Shown: positions 6,684-13,477, counted from the stretch's first letter. The stretch: 14,064 nt of DNA from Candidatus Uhrbacteria bacterium (GCA_009691315.1 SICT01000023.1:1-14064); one strand, 5' to 3'. The notes: generated from the sequence alone by a model not told the origin. Made by a program: numbers and translations.

Positions 6684-7241
6684 ATGATTGGATCACTGCG
6701 TGGCATGGTTCTGCAAATTCATCCGACGTCATTATTATTAGAGGTGAGTCAGATTGGATATCGTGTAAAGGTTTCGCCAGGAGCTTTGGGGAGTCTTCAG
6801 ATTAGTCAGGAAGCCTTTTTTTATATTCACGATCATGTGCGGGAGGACTCGCATGATTTGTACGGATTTTTATCAAGTGAGGATCTGGCGTTATTTGAAC
6901 AATTGCTTGGGATTTCAGGCGTTGGACCAAAAGTCGCTATGACCATTTTGTCGGTTGGATCGGCGGACACCATTCGACGAGCGATTATGAATGGAGATTT
7001 GGCTACGCTGACCTCTGTGCCTGGGGTTGGAAAAAAGACGGCGCAAAAAATTATTTTGGAACTCAAGGGTCAATTAGTCGAAACGATGGAAGAATCTTCT
7101 GCGGATCGTGATGTGATGGAGGCATTGCTATCGCTTGGTTACTCTTCTCAGCAGGCCAGGGAAGCGTTAAAAGGCATTTCTGTGGAGATTGTTGATACTT
7201 CTGCGCGGGTACGGGAGGCGCTGCGCAGATTGTCACGATGA
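6684..7241 (+). CDS. ruvA: Holliday junction branch migration complex subunit RuvA
   Basis: The 185-residue protein is RuvA, which binds four-way DNA junctions as a tetramer and loads the RuvB motor. It starts with the usual M-I-G-S-L-R-G and has the N-terminal OB fold (about 1-62), then two helix-hairpin-helix motifs: G-I-S-G-V-G-P-K at 77-84 and S-V-P-G-V-G-K-K-T-A at 111-120. After a short acidic linker comes the RuvB-contacting domain III (about 141-185, A-L-L-S-L-G-Y-S). It is slightly shorter than E. coli RuvA (203), mainly in the linker. ruvB and ruvC are not in the window. The FemX-like gene starts 1 bp after the stop, so the two are probably translated together. Confidence 0.96.
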   Translation: MIGSLRGMVLQIHPTSLLLEVSQIGYRVKVSPGALGSLQISQEAFFYIHDHVREDSHDLYGFLSSEDLALFEQLLGISGVGPKVAMTILSVGSADTIRRAIMNGDLATLTSVPGVGKKTAQKIILELKGQLVETMEESSADRDVMEALLSLGYSSQQAREALKGISVEIVDTSARVREALRRLSR

Positions 7242-7242
7242 T

Positions 7243-8283
7243 ATGCACCTTATTGAGATGACCGATCAAAAGATCTGGGACGGATTTGTGATGTCACAGC
7301 CGTGGGCCCAGTTTACCCAATCGTGGATGTGGGGAGAATTTCAGAAATCGCAGGGGCACAAGGTCAAAAGATTTTTTTTGGTAGGGGCGGGGTTATCCCG
7401 CCCCGGGCAGGGAGACCCTGCCCCTACGATGGCAATCCAACTGATTCAATATAAAAAACGTTTTTCTGGATATTGGTTTGCACCACGCGGTCCAATTTTT
7501 GCCACGCATACACATCAGGATCTGCGTCAATCATTTCGTATTTGTCTCGAAGAAATTTTAAAACAAAAACTCGCCGGTCAAACATTATTTTATCGTTTTG
7601 AACCGGCCATTCGTCTCAAACAGGGTCATGGAATGATGCCGCGGCGTTTGAGACGCAATCATATGATGAGCCCGTCTTCGACGATTCTTATTGATTTAAA
7701 AAAATCTGAAGAAGAATTGCTGGTCGCCATGCATCCAAAGACGCGTTATAACATTCGCGTGGCAGAAAAGCATGGGGTGATGGTGCGTGAGGGAAAAACC
7801 TCGCAAGATTTCGCATCATTTCTTACCTTATTAAACGAGACAGCTGAGCGCGATCAATTTGATCCGCATGGTGCGAGGTACCTTCAAGCTTTATGGGATT
7901 TTTTATCTCCTTCGGGTATGGCGCAGGTGTGTTTTGCAGAACGTGATGGAATTCCTTTGGCCGCCAATCTTGAGATTGGCTATGGAGACACGCTGACTTA
8001 TTTGCACGGCGCATCTTCATCAAGTGCGCGCGAACTGATGGCACCGTATGCGCTTCATTGGGACACGATCAAAACGGCGAAGTCCGAAGATTTCCATTTT
8101 TATGATTTGTGGGGATGCAATCCGGAATCGAAAGCAGCCTTTTATTATAAACCAAGTTGGGAAGGGATCACACGGTTTAAACTTGGTTGGGGAGGGGAAC
8201 GGGTTGATTTGATTGGGACGTGGGATTTGCCCATCAATCGCGTATTGTATCGTTTGGCGTTTCCTGAGGGATGGTACAGGTGA
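7243..8283 (+). CDS. FemA/FemB/FemX-family peptidoglycan interpeptide-bridge aminoacyltransferase
   Basis: The 346-residue protein resembles Fem transferases, which add amino acids from aminoacyl-tRNA to the stem peptide of lipid II. Evidence includes the N-terminal Q-S-W-M-W-G-E-F, the Y-W-F-A-P-R-G-P segment, M-H-P-K-T-R-Y-N-I-R-V-A-E-K (typical Fem signature at about 166-179), D-L-W-G-C and the closing F-K-L-G-W-G-G. Length is usual. ATG 7243 lies just past the ruvA stop; an in-frame start within ruvA (7189) is less likely. Residues 47-62 (V-G-A-G-L-S-R-P-G-Q-G-D-P-A-P-T) are encoded by an inserted double-hairpin repeat between two strands of the first domain, yet the frame stays open. The next gene follows after 12 bp. 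Confidence 0.88.
   Translation: MHLIEMTDQKIWDGFVMSQPWAQFTQSWMWGEFQKSQGHKVKRFFLVGAGLSRPGQGDPAPTMAIQLIQYKKRFSGYWFAPRGPIFATHTHQDLRQSFRICLEEILKQKLAGQTLFYRFEPAIRLKQGHGMMPRRLRRNHMMSPSSTILIDLKKSEEELLVAMHPKTRYNIRVAEKHGVMVREGKTSQDFASFLTLLNETAERDQFDPHGARYLQALWDFLSPSGMAQVCFAERDGIPLAANLEIGYGDTLTYLHGASSSSARELMAPYALHWDTIKTAKSEDFHFYDLWGCNPESKAAFYYKPSWEGITRFKLGWGGERVDLIGTWDLPINRVLYRLAFPEGWYR
7381..7427. repeat. GC-rich double-hairpin repeat inserted in frame within the FemX-like gene
   Basis: A 47-bp unit with outer inverted ends GTAGGGGC / GCCCCTAC and two inner hairpins: GGGGCGGG/CCCGCCCC (7384-7391 with 7397-7404) and GGGCAGGG/CCCTGCCC (7405-7412 with 7416-7423). It is far richer in G+C than its AT-rich surroundings. 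From memory, near-identical palindromes occur as dispersed repeats in many bacterial genomes and are often read as V-G-A-G-x-x-R-P-x-x-G-D-P in proteins. No second copy is seen here. Confidence 0.8.
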
Positions 8284-8295
8284 ACTCATGAAGGT

Positions 8296-9231
8296 ATGCA
8301 AAAAATAACAGTAAAAGGCACATGGCTTGAGATGGGGCGAGCGGCTGGTCAAGCACAACAGTACGATATTAAATCCGTTTTTCGAAAGGTAAAAATTCCA
8401 CAGAGCTGTTCTAGGCTTGTCTCTCAACAAACAAATTATTTGAAGCAAGTCGCTCCACAGGAATTTTTGTATTTGCAGGGGATGAGCGAATGGTCTGGAC
8501 AGTCTCTCAAATTTTTAATCCCGTTGGTTTCTTGGGAGGCCTTCTTGTCTTATGGCGAGCACTGCTCAACGATTCTGGGTTCAAATAAAGATGGTTGGTT
8601 CATCGCACACAATGAAGATGATTCGGCGCTTCTCTGGAAAAATCGTTTGTGGCAAGTTCGTCATATGCCCAAGCACGGGCCCTGGTTCGAAGGCATTCAA
8701 TATCCCGGTCAGTTGCCCGGCGCGGCGGTGGGAGTGAATGCGCAGGGATTTGCCATCGCCATGAATAGTTTATGGCGTCCAGGAGCAAAACCAGACATCG
8801 GCTGGCCCATTTCTTTTATCGGCACGCGGTTTTTGCAAAGTCGCTCGTGGAAAGAAGTGTTGCAGACGTATCGGTGTGTCACAGCTAATCGCGGCATGCA
8901 TTTTTTCATTGTAGAAAAATCTCATCGCGCGATGTCGTGTGAATTTTTTTCTGATGCCAAGGCCCGCCAGATGATCAAGCCGGGATTTTATCATGCCAAT
9001 CATCCGCTGATTACAAAATTGAAAAACGGTGCAGGACAGTCTCTCAGTTCCAGAATACGTATGGAACGATTGGCTAAATTAGACCCGCATTCTCTTGAGG
9101 AAATCACTCGATGCCTCAGATGTTCCATGAAGCAAGGAGGGGTAAAACAAGTACCGAGCAAGCAGGATGACACGGCCACACTCGCAACGTTCCTAGTATT
9201 TCCGGAAAAAAGAAAAATTGAATTGATATAA
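8296..9231 (+). CDS. C45-family / acyl-CoA:6-aminopenicillanate acyltransferase-like Ntn-hydrolase
   Basis: The 311-residue protein matches the C45 (AAT-like) N-terminal-nucleophile hydrolases. The nucleophile is Cys90 in G-E-H-C-S-T-I-L-G-S, followed by D-G-W-F-I-A-H-N-E-D-D and G-A-A-V-G-V-N-A-Q-G-F-A-I-A-M-N-S, both typical of the family. Members are made as precursors that cut themselves before the cysteine, so residues 1-89 would form the small chain. Known activities include amide hydrolysis and acyl transfer (penicillin acyltransferase, carcinine hydrolase), but most bacterial members have unknown substrates. No signal peptide is visible. It follows the FemX-like gene by 12 bp and may share its transcript; an envelope role is only a guess from position. 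It is convergent with the minus-strand gene beyond 9280. Confidence 0.82.
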   Translation: MQKITVKGTWLEMGRAAGQAQQYDIKSVFRKVKIPQSCSRLVSQQTNYLKQVAPQEFLYLQGMSEWSGQSLKFLIPLVSWEAFLSYGEHCSTILGSNKDGWFIAHNEDDSALLWKNRLWQVRHMPKHGPWFEGIQYPGQLPGAAVGVNAQGFAIAMNSLWRPGAKPDIGWPISFIGTRFLQSRSWKEVLQTYRCVTANRGMHFFIVEKSHRAMSCEFFSDAKARQMIKPGFYHANHPLITKLKNGAGQSLSSRIRMERLAKLDPHSLEEITRCLRCSMKQGGVKQVPSKQDDTATLATFLVFPEKRKIELI

Positions 9232-9234
9232 TTT

Positions 9235-9260
9235 AAAAAAAATCGTGAGAGGATCACGAT
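9235..9260 (-). terminator. rho-independent terminator for the unknown minus-strand gene
   Basis: Stem ATCGTGA at 9242-9248 pairs perfectly with TCACGAT at 9254-9260 around a 5-base loop; an A run at 9235-9242 gives a U run on the minus strand. It lies 19 bp past the stop of the minus-strand gene. Confidence 0.8.
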
Positions 9261-9279
9261 AGAGAGGGAATGGACGCGA

Positions 9280-9894
9280 TCAGACCCAGACCATCCCATC
9301 GATAGGTGTGTAGGATTGGCGCAGAGTATCGAGTTCTGGGTCCGAAGGCAGTAGTTCCGGATTCCACCCAGGTCCGTCGAAGCTCAGGAACAGCTTGTTT
9401 TGCTTGGCCGGAGATGAGATCGCAAGTTCGCGCGCCTGGTCGAAGGTGAGGAGTTTGAGCTTGCACGCGATGACGAGCGCGGCTGCTTGATTCACCTCGG
9501 GCGTCGGCAGACCCCATACAATGATATCGAACTCCTGCTGCAGATGGTCTGGCGGAGTCGACACCAGGCTTGCGGGGATCGTGGCGAACAAGCGCTCGAG
9601 TCGTTCGCACGAGATCCTAAACCGTGGATGTCGCAGATTTGGATCTGACTCGATCATGCTGATGATCCGGTCATTTTGCCACACATCCTCATGAGGAATC
9701 GAGCGTGTATATCTCTTGACGAGGAAGTCCCTTCGTTTGCGGTCATCCGCTTCTCGGGAGACGTAGATGCTCGCATGGATCTTGAGACCAGGATCCTTAA
9801 GGCGTTGTGCCAGAGCACGACGCACAGGCGAAACGATGAGGGAACCCAACATGAAACTTTGGATGAGTTGTAGCCTCTGGCTTCTGTTCGACAT
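9280..9894 (-). CDS. protein of unknown function, 204 residues
   Basis: I do not recognise a family. The protein is soluble, with a basic N-terminal third (V-R-R-A-L-A-Q-R-L-K, then D-D-R-K-R-R-D-F-L-V-K-R-Y) and a more acidic, proline-rich C-terminal third (L-L-P-S-D-P-E-L-D-T-L). No signal peptide or membrane segment is visible. Support for a real gene is good: an extended Shine-Dalgarno sequence (AAAGGAGG) stands just before the ATG, promoter-like elements and a dyad lie upstream, and a hairpin terminator lies 19 bp past the stop. Such a strong ribosome-binding site is unusual beside its neighbours, and its codons are richer in G+C than the adjacent island genes. It is transcribed alone, convergent with the C45-like gene and divergent from the 140-residue gene. 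Confidence 0.7.
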   Translation of the reverse strand: MSNRSQRLQLIQSFMLGSLIVSPVRRALAQRLKDPGLKIHASIYVSREADDRKRRDFLVKRYTRSIPHEDVWQNDRIISMIESDPNLRHPRFRISCERLERLFATIPASLVSTPPDHLQQEFDIIVWGLPTPEVNQAAALVIACKLKLLTFDQARELAISSPAKQNKLFLSFDGPGWNPELLPSDPELDTLRQSYTPIDGMVWV

Positions 9895-9916
9895 CCTTCC
9901 CTCCTTTATAGGGAAT

Positions 9917-9932
9917 ATAGTGCAGACACTAT
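9917..9932. promoter_or_regulatory. dyad in the control region of the unknown minus-strand gene
   Basis: ATAGTG at 9917-9922 and CACTAT at 9927-9932 form a perfect 6-bp inverted repeat around CAGA. It sits about 23 bases before the minus-strand ATG. A minus-strand TATATT (9920-9915) overlaps it, with TTGATC (9942-9937) 16 bp upstream as a possible -35, and a consensus TTGACA lies further up at 9959-9954. A third ATAGTGT occurs at 9959-9965. It may be an operator for a repressor. Confidence 0.35.
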
Positions 9933-9979
9933 GTTGATCAAAATAAACTGGTTTGTCAATAGTGTACGGGGATGGAGAG

Positions 9980-10006
9980 TTGACTCAGAAAGAATTTTTA
10001 TATAAA
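9980..10006 (+). promoter_or_regulatory. putative promoter of the 140-residue gene
   Basis: TTGACT at 9980-9985 and TATAAA at 10001-10006 with a 15-bp spacer, shorter than ideal; TAAAGT at 10003-10008 gives 17 bp. An AGGAG ribosome-binding sequence lies at about 10029-10033 before ATG 10042. Confidence 0.45.
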
Positions 10007-10041
10007 GTCTTTTTACATTCCCATGAGATGAGGAGATCAAG

Positions 10042-10464
10042 ATGGATGTGAAGTATCGTGAAGACCAGAAGTACCGTGACACAAAAGCCATGATTTGGCT
10101 CACTGCGCGTGCCAAGCAGTGGCTTGGGATGAAAAAAAGAATGCATCGATCCGTCTTCGCGAGGGAGCGCGGGACGGTTATCGCCGACTACGCGTATGAT
10201 GGGCCCGTTTGGGGAGAGACGGGGTATATCCCTCATGAGTCCCCTTTGTATAAATATCGACTTGATGATGGGCGCGTGGCCCGCGAGTTTGTTCAAGACA
10301 GCAAGGTGGGGCACTATACGACGAGTAAGCCAAAGATGATTATTTTTCTTGCCCTTCGAGATGCGAGTGGAATCGTCATTCCGGAAACTGAATGGACGCA
10401 AGATGAAATGCGTCGAGCTCAGCCGAACTACGATCCCACAAACATTCCGTCCGCTCTTTCATGA
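10042..10464 (+). CDS. protein of unknown function, 140 residues
   Basis: I do not recognise a family. The protein is soluble and charged, with a basic N-terminal half (A-R-A-K-Q-W-L-G-M-K-K-R-M-H-R) and aromatic-rich stretches G-P-V-W-G-E-T-G-Y and P-L-Y-K-Y-R-L-D-D-G. No signal peptide or membrane helix is visible. Evidence that it is real: an AGGAG ribosome-binding sequence 8 bases before the ATG, a promoter-like pair upstream, and a hairpin terminator starting just past the stop. It stands as a one-gene unit divergent from the other unknown gene with a clear Shine-Dalgarno sequence, an uncommon trait in this window. Confidence 0.65.
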   Translation: MDVKYREDQKYRDTKAMIWLTARAKQWLGMKKRMHRSVFARERGTVIADYAYDGPVWGETGYIPHESPLYKYRLDDGRVAREFVQDSKVGHYTTSKPKMIIFLALRDASGIVIPETEWTQDEMRRAQPNYDPTNIPSALS

Positions 10465-10466
10465 AA

Positions 10467-10500
10467 CCATCCACGATCTCGGATGGATTTTTTATTTTTA
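10467..10500 (+). terminator. rho-independent terminator after the 140-residue gene
   Basis: Stem CCATCC at 10467-10472 with GGATGG at 10481-10486, followed by a T-rich run (10488-10500). It begins 3 bases past the stop codon. Confidence 0.8.
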
Positions 10501-10508
10501 TCGGGATT

Positions 10509-10542
10509 AATTTAAAATCACCGTTTGTGGTGATTTTAAATT
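10509..10542. repeat. perfect 14-bp inverted repeat (hairpin)
   Basis: AATTTAAAATCACC at 10509-10522 and its exact complement at 10529-10542 around a 6-base loop GTTTGT. The A-rich entry and T-rich exit make it look like a terminator working in both directions, and it follows directly after another terminator. Alternatives are an operator or a recombination-associated hairpin. Confidence 0.75.
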
Positions 10543-10550
10543 TGGTGGAC

Positions 10551-10655
10551 ATGAGCGATAATACTTTGAACCGTCTAAAAGACTATCTTTCTGGCTTCTG
10601 GCAGTATTATCAAAGCAGTCCGAGCCTTCAAAAAGCCCTTGAAATTGCAGGGTGA
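10551..10655 (+). CDS. possible 34-residue small protein
   Basis: The ORF starts with M-S-D-N-T-L-N-R-L-K-D-Y-L and continues as a probably helical, amphipathic peptide. A weak GGTGG lies before the ATG, and it starts 8 bases after the large hairpin. A longer in-frame version from 10461 would run through the terminator and is unlikely. No family recognised; only composition and position support it. It could be a small leader or regulator for the helix-turn-helix gene 52 bp downstream, or not a gene. Confidence 0.3.
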   Translation: MSDNTLNRLKDYLSGFWQYYQSSPSLQKALEIAG

Positions 10656-10707
10656 TGATCGCCGTTAAGAGACACAAGGTAGCTATTGAATCTATCTACA
10701 AGAGAGT

Positions 10708-11109
10708 ATGAAAGACAACGAGACAAGAGATCGGTTCGTGGAGTTACGCGCTCAAGGCAAGAGTTTTGCTTCGATTGCTGAAGAATTAAATGTGTCGAAG
10801 CCCACCCTAATTGAGTGGAGCAAAGACATGCAGGTACAGGTCGCAAACCTGCGGGCAGTGAATGAGGAGGCCTTACGTGAGCGTTTTAAGCTCACCAAAG
10901 AACATCAATTACAGGTTTTGTCCCAACAGTTTAATGCCGTGCATGCGGAGATAGAAAAGCGTGATTTGTCGGAACTCCCCATAGACAAGCTTTACAGCGT
11001 GATGTTCAAGCTCACGGATGAGCTACGCGAACAGGATAAGCCGATGATGCTTCAACGCATTGGCCTCGTAATGGATGATCTTGAGGCAAAAACGTCTTGG
11101 GAGGCATAG
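10708..11109 (+). CDS. helix-turn-helix / coiled-coil protein of mobile-element type
   Basis: The 133-residue protein begins with a homeodomain-like helix-turn-helix: R-F-V-E-L-R-A-Q-G-K-S-F at 9-20, then I-A-E-E-L-N-V-S-K-P-T-L-I-E-W at about 23-37. A long charged helix follows (residues about 45-125) that could form a coiled coil, with the segment R-D-L-S-E-L-P-I-D-K-L-Y. From memory, proteins with this layout are common in Firmicutes and phage or mobile-element neighbourhoods, where some are compared to terminase small subunits. No nuclease or integrase domain is present, so it is probably a DNA-binding accessory protein. The start has only a weak GAGAG upstream. It stands at the left side of a stretch with other transferable genes. 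Confidence 0.65.
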   Translation: MKDNETRDRFVELRAQGKSFASIAEELNVSKPTLIEWSKDMQVQVANLRAVNEEALRERFKLTKEHQLQVLSQQFNAVHAEIEKRDLSELPIDKLYSVMFKLTDELREQDKPMMLQRIGLVMDDLEAKTSWEA

Positions 11110-11245
11110 AAACCTTACCGTCTCATTACCGTTTCTTATCCGCATTTTTGGGTTCTTGGGTTTTCGTTGCGAGCTGTATGACAACTCCTAATAGAAATAT
11201 TCCTTTTAAGAAAAAGCAGTATTTGTGCTAAGCTAATCTACAATC
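11110..11245. other. intergenic stretch without a recognised gene
   Basis: Only a short doubled TTACCGT (11116-11122 and 11128-11134) and a possible extended -10 (TGCTAAGCT at 11226-11234) stand out; the latter could serve the short ORF at 11246. No hairpin terminator follows the helix-turn-helix gene. Confidence 0.4.
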
Positions 11246-11320
11246 ATGAGCAAAAAGGAAATAGTCCAAAATCTATCCGAGAATAGGGACGTTGAAACAT
11301 CTCCTAACGCGGGCGAATGA
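11246..11320 (+). CDS. possible 24-residue leader peptide upstream of the MFS transporter
   Basis: A short ORF reading M-S-K-K-E-I-V-Q-N-L-S-E-N-R-D-V-E-T-S-P and four more residues lies 64 bp before the transporter ATG. A TGCTAAGCT extended -10 at 11226-11234 would start transcription only a few bases before its ATG. Leader peptides often precede drug-efflux or resistance genes and control them by ribosome stalling. No attenuator hairpin is obvious, and a chance ORF is possible. Confidence 0.3.
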   Translation: MSKKEIVQNLSENRDVETSPNAGE

Positions 11321-11384
11321 GGTTGTTGCCAAGCTGTAGATGTTAGGTAAAGGTGCTTCAGCCCTACTCAACAGATCAGACTAT

Positions 11385-12557
11385 ATGCACAAAAATATAA
11401 GACTATTAAAATGGCTCAATTTTTTCTGGAACTTTAGACTCTACGCTCCGATAATTATTATTTATTTTGCGCAGATCACAGGATCGTTTGCTAGTGCTCT
11501 ATTAATTTTTTCGATATTCTCTATTGCAATTTCAGTTTTTGAAATCCCAACCGGCATCTATTCCGACATGATTGGCAGAAAGAAAACGCTCGTGCTTGGT
11601 TCCTTGGTTAGTGTTATTTCTTTAACTTGCTACGCATTAGGTGGCTCATTTTTGATACTCGCTCTCGGTGCCATTTTTGCAGGTTTACAAGAGTCTTTCT
11701 TTAGCGGCAATAACGATGCCTTACTGTATGATTCGTTAGGTGAAACAAAAGAACAGAATAGTTTTGGTGAACATACAGGGAAAATAAACTCCGTGCTTCA
11801 ATTAGCGATAGGTACTTCTGCATTAATCGGCGGTCTTATAGCTGGAATTTCATTTAAGTACGTATTGTGGTTATCGGTCATCCCACAAGTAATCGCGCTT
11901 ATTATGAGTTTTTGGATCATTGAACCAAAAACTCATTTTGAGAAAATGACTGGGAATATTTTCGCCAACCTTAAGGAAGCTTTCGTTAAATTCCAAACTA
12001 ATTTTAAATTGCGTAACTTAAGCCTTTCATCGATTTTAAGTTTTGGCATGGGTGAAGTTGCAAATCAATTTATGCCAGCTTTCATAAATACCGTATGGCC
12101 GGTATGGGCACTCGGTATATCGAAAGGAATAGCTAAAACATGCTCCTTTTTTAGTTCGAGAAGTGCTGGAAAAATCTTAAAAAGATTCTCTTCTTTTAGA
12201 GTTCTTATTGTGGGTACGTTAGCAAGTATAGGGACGACTATACTTGCTGTGGTTTTTGTTGGAGTTTGGTCACCCCTGTTAATCGCGCTCACTTCAATAC
12301 CGTACGCAATTACCGCGGTGGCTCTGAGCTCACTTTTGCAAGCAGAATTTTCAGATCAACAAAGAGCTACGATGGGTTCTATTAATTCGCTCTTCGGTAA
12401 TATATTTTTTGCAATCTTTGCCTACGGCTTTGGGCTCGTTGCTGATCATTTCGGAAAAACGGAGCCTATAGTAATAACAGAAATATTGACCCTATCCGTT
12501 GTTTATATATATTGGAAACTGTTTAAAAACCACAAAAAGGAATTGCTAGCCGTCTAA
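11385..12557 (+). CDS. major facilitator superfamily (MFS) transporter
   Basis: The 390-residue protein is very hydrophobic with about 12 predicted membrane helices, the usual MFS arrangement. The diagnostic loop between helices 2 and 3 is present as G-I-Y-S-D-M-I-G-R-K-K-T at 57-68 (motif A, G-x-x-x-D-x-x-G-R-K-x). The N-terminal sequence N-F-F-W-N-F-R-L-Y-A-P is like a group of MFS proteins often annotated as drug-efflux or macrolide-type carriers. The substrate cannot be read from the sequence. ATG 11385 is favoured because the upstream in-frame start at 11340 adds a polar tail. Its A+T content is higher than that of the housekeeping genes to the left, and its position among phage/recombinase-type genes suggests transfer. 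Confidence 0.85.
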   Translation: MHKNIRLLKWLNFFWNFRLYAPIIIIYFAQITGSFASALLIFSIFSIAISVFEIPTGIYSDMIGRKKTLVLGSLVSVISLTCYALGGSFLILALGAIFAGLQESFFSGNNDALLYDSLGETKEQNSFGEHTGKINSVLQLAIGTSALIGGLIAGISFKYVLWLSVIPQVIALIMSFWIIEPKTHFEKMTGNIFANLKEAFVKFQTNFKLRNLSLSSILSFGMGEVANQFMPAFINTVWPVWALGISKGIAKTCSFFSSRSAGKILKRFSSFRVLIVGTLASIGTTILAVVFVGVWSPLLIALTSIPYAITAVALSSLLQAEFSDQQRATMGSINSLFGNIFFAIFAYGFGLVADHFGKTEPIVITEILTLSVVYIYWKLFKNHKKELLAV

Positions 12558-12588
12558 GGTAAGTGATAATGGGTCTACGATCCTAACG

Positions 12589-12607
12589 TGGTTTTTAGTT
12601 AAAACCA
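12589..12607. repeat. short hairpin after the MFS gene
   Basis: TGGTTTT at 12589-12595 pairs with AAAACCA at 12601-12607 around TAGTT. There is no T run after it, so it is a poor terminator; it might be an operator for the next promoter about 20 bp away. Confidence 0.3.
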
Positions 12608-12627
12608 GATATCTTAGAGGTGTGACA

Positions 12628-12655
12628 TTGCACAAAACATACATAGGTGTATAAT
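12628..12655 (+). promoter_or_regulatory. strong promoter giving a leaderless MerR-like message
   Basis: TTGCAC at 12628-12633 and a perfect TATAAT at 12650-12655 with a 16-bp spacer. The expected start of transcription falls on ATG 12662, so the message probably has no leader. This rules out the GTG at 12647, which overlaps the -10. Confidence 0.7.
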
Positions 12656-12661
12656 TTGCTC

Positions 12662-13477
12662 ATGGCTAAGAAAACCATGAGCAAATTGTTTATACCCCGA
12701 GGCGACGGCTTCGATATTGATTTTTTGGATTATCAATACGACGACCGTTTTCAAAAGGTTAGAGAATTGATGCACAACCGTCGTTTTACCGTTGGGGAAA
12801 CGGACGTGGCGTATCGTGTCATCAACCACTGGGATCAATCCGGCGTGCTCCCCGAGGGTGTAAAGGGAGATGGTGGCTGGCGAAAGTTCACGTTGCCGGA
12901 GATGGTTTGGCTCAAGGCCGCTGTTCGTATGAGAGATTTTGGACTTTCTCTGGATACAATCGCGTCGGCAAAGGATGGTGCTATGGTTTGGAACAAAAAG
13001 TTAGGGCTATATCCTAATTTCGAGTATTACGTCGCAAAGGCTTGGTTTAGTGGTGCCGACCCCTATGTTTTAGTAACAAGCGAAGGCGAGGCAGAGGTTG
13101 CGACTATGGCTGAAATAGAAGCGGCGAAATTGTTTTTAGACAGTTTCGACGTGCTTTTGATTTCGCTTAAAGCGATCCTAAAAGGCATGGGCGTCAGCAC
13201 TTCGGAAGTCAAAACCCTGTTTGCATTGTCGGATAAAGAAGTTGAATTGTTGAGAAGTATCCGCATGGGGAATAACAACGAGATCAAGGCAAAAATTGAC
13301 GATCAAGGGGAGATCACGGAAATCGAGAGTACGGAAACCACCACCTCCCCGTTGGCACCGCACAAGATCAAGAATCAGGCCGAGAAGGAAAAGATGTATG
13401 GCAAGGTCGTCACCCAGTATGAAAACGGCGTACCGAAATCGGTACAAGTAACGAAGCGGGAAAGATTCAAAAAATAA
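12662..13477 (+). CDS. MerR-like helix-turn-helix protein
   Basis: The 271-residue protein has a MerR-type DNA-binding domain at about 41-105: R-F-T-V-G-E-T-D-V-A, then V-I-N-H-W-D-Q-S-G-V-L-P (where MerR has I-R-Y-W-E-x-x-G-L-L), then G-W-R-K-F-T-L-P-E-M and F-G-L-S-L-D-T-I. An N-terminal extension of 40 residues precedes it, and a long C-terminal region with an acidic, threonine-rich stretch (about 217-233) and a basic tail (K-R-E-R-F-K-K) follows. No metal-binding cysteines of classical MerR sensors are seen. It precedes a small ORF and a serine recombinase, so it may control that element, like excisionase/MerR-type directionality factors. The reading frame continues past the TAA for 27 codons with a repeated peptide. 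Confidence 0.72.
   Translation: MAKKTMSKLFIPRGDGFDIDFLDYQYDDRFQKVRELMHNRRFTVGETDVAYRVINHWDQSGVLPEGVKGDGGWRKFTLPEMVWLKAAVRMRDFGLSLDTIASAKDGAMVWNKKLGLYPNFEYYVAKAWFSGADPYVLVTSEGEAEVATMAEIEAAKLFLDSFDVLLISLKAILKGMGVSTSEVKTLFALSDKEVELLRSIRMGNNNEIKAKIDDQGEITEIESTETTTSPLAPHKIKNQAEKEKMYGKVVTQYENGVPKSVQVTKRERFKK

Noticed and set aside
6385..6687. Plus-strand ORF of 100 residues opposite the 88-residue membrane protein
   Set aside because: The minus-strand reading gives clean membrane helices, a ribosome-binding sequence and a coupled downstream gene with terminator; the plus-strand reading has none of these.
7189..7242. Upstream start for the FemX-like gene inside ruvA
   Set aside because: The extra residues are a frame-shifted reading of the RuvA C-terminus; the ATG at 7243 fits the family start.
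9254..9610. Second minus-strand ORF overlapping the 204-residue gene
   Set aside because: It has no expression signals, runs over the terminator region and is arginine/serine-rich like an out-of-frame reading.
11321..11384. Possible tRNA-like or attachment-site sequence before the MFS gene
   Set aside because: No cloverleaf, T-loop motif or matching second copy could be found by eye.
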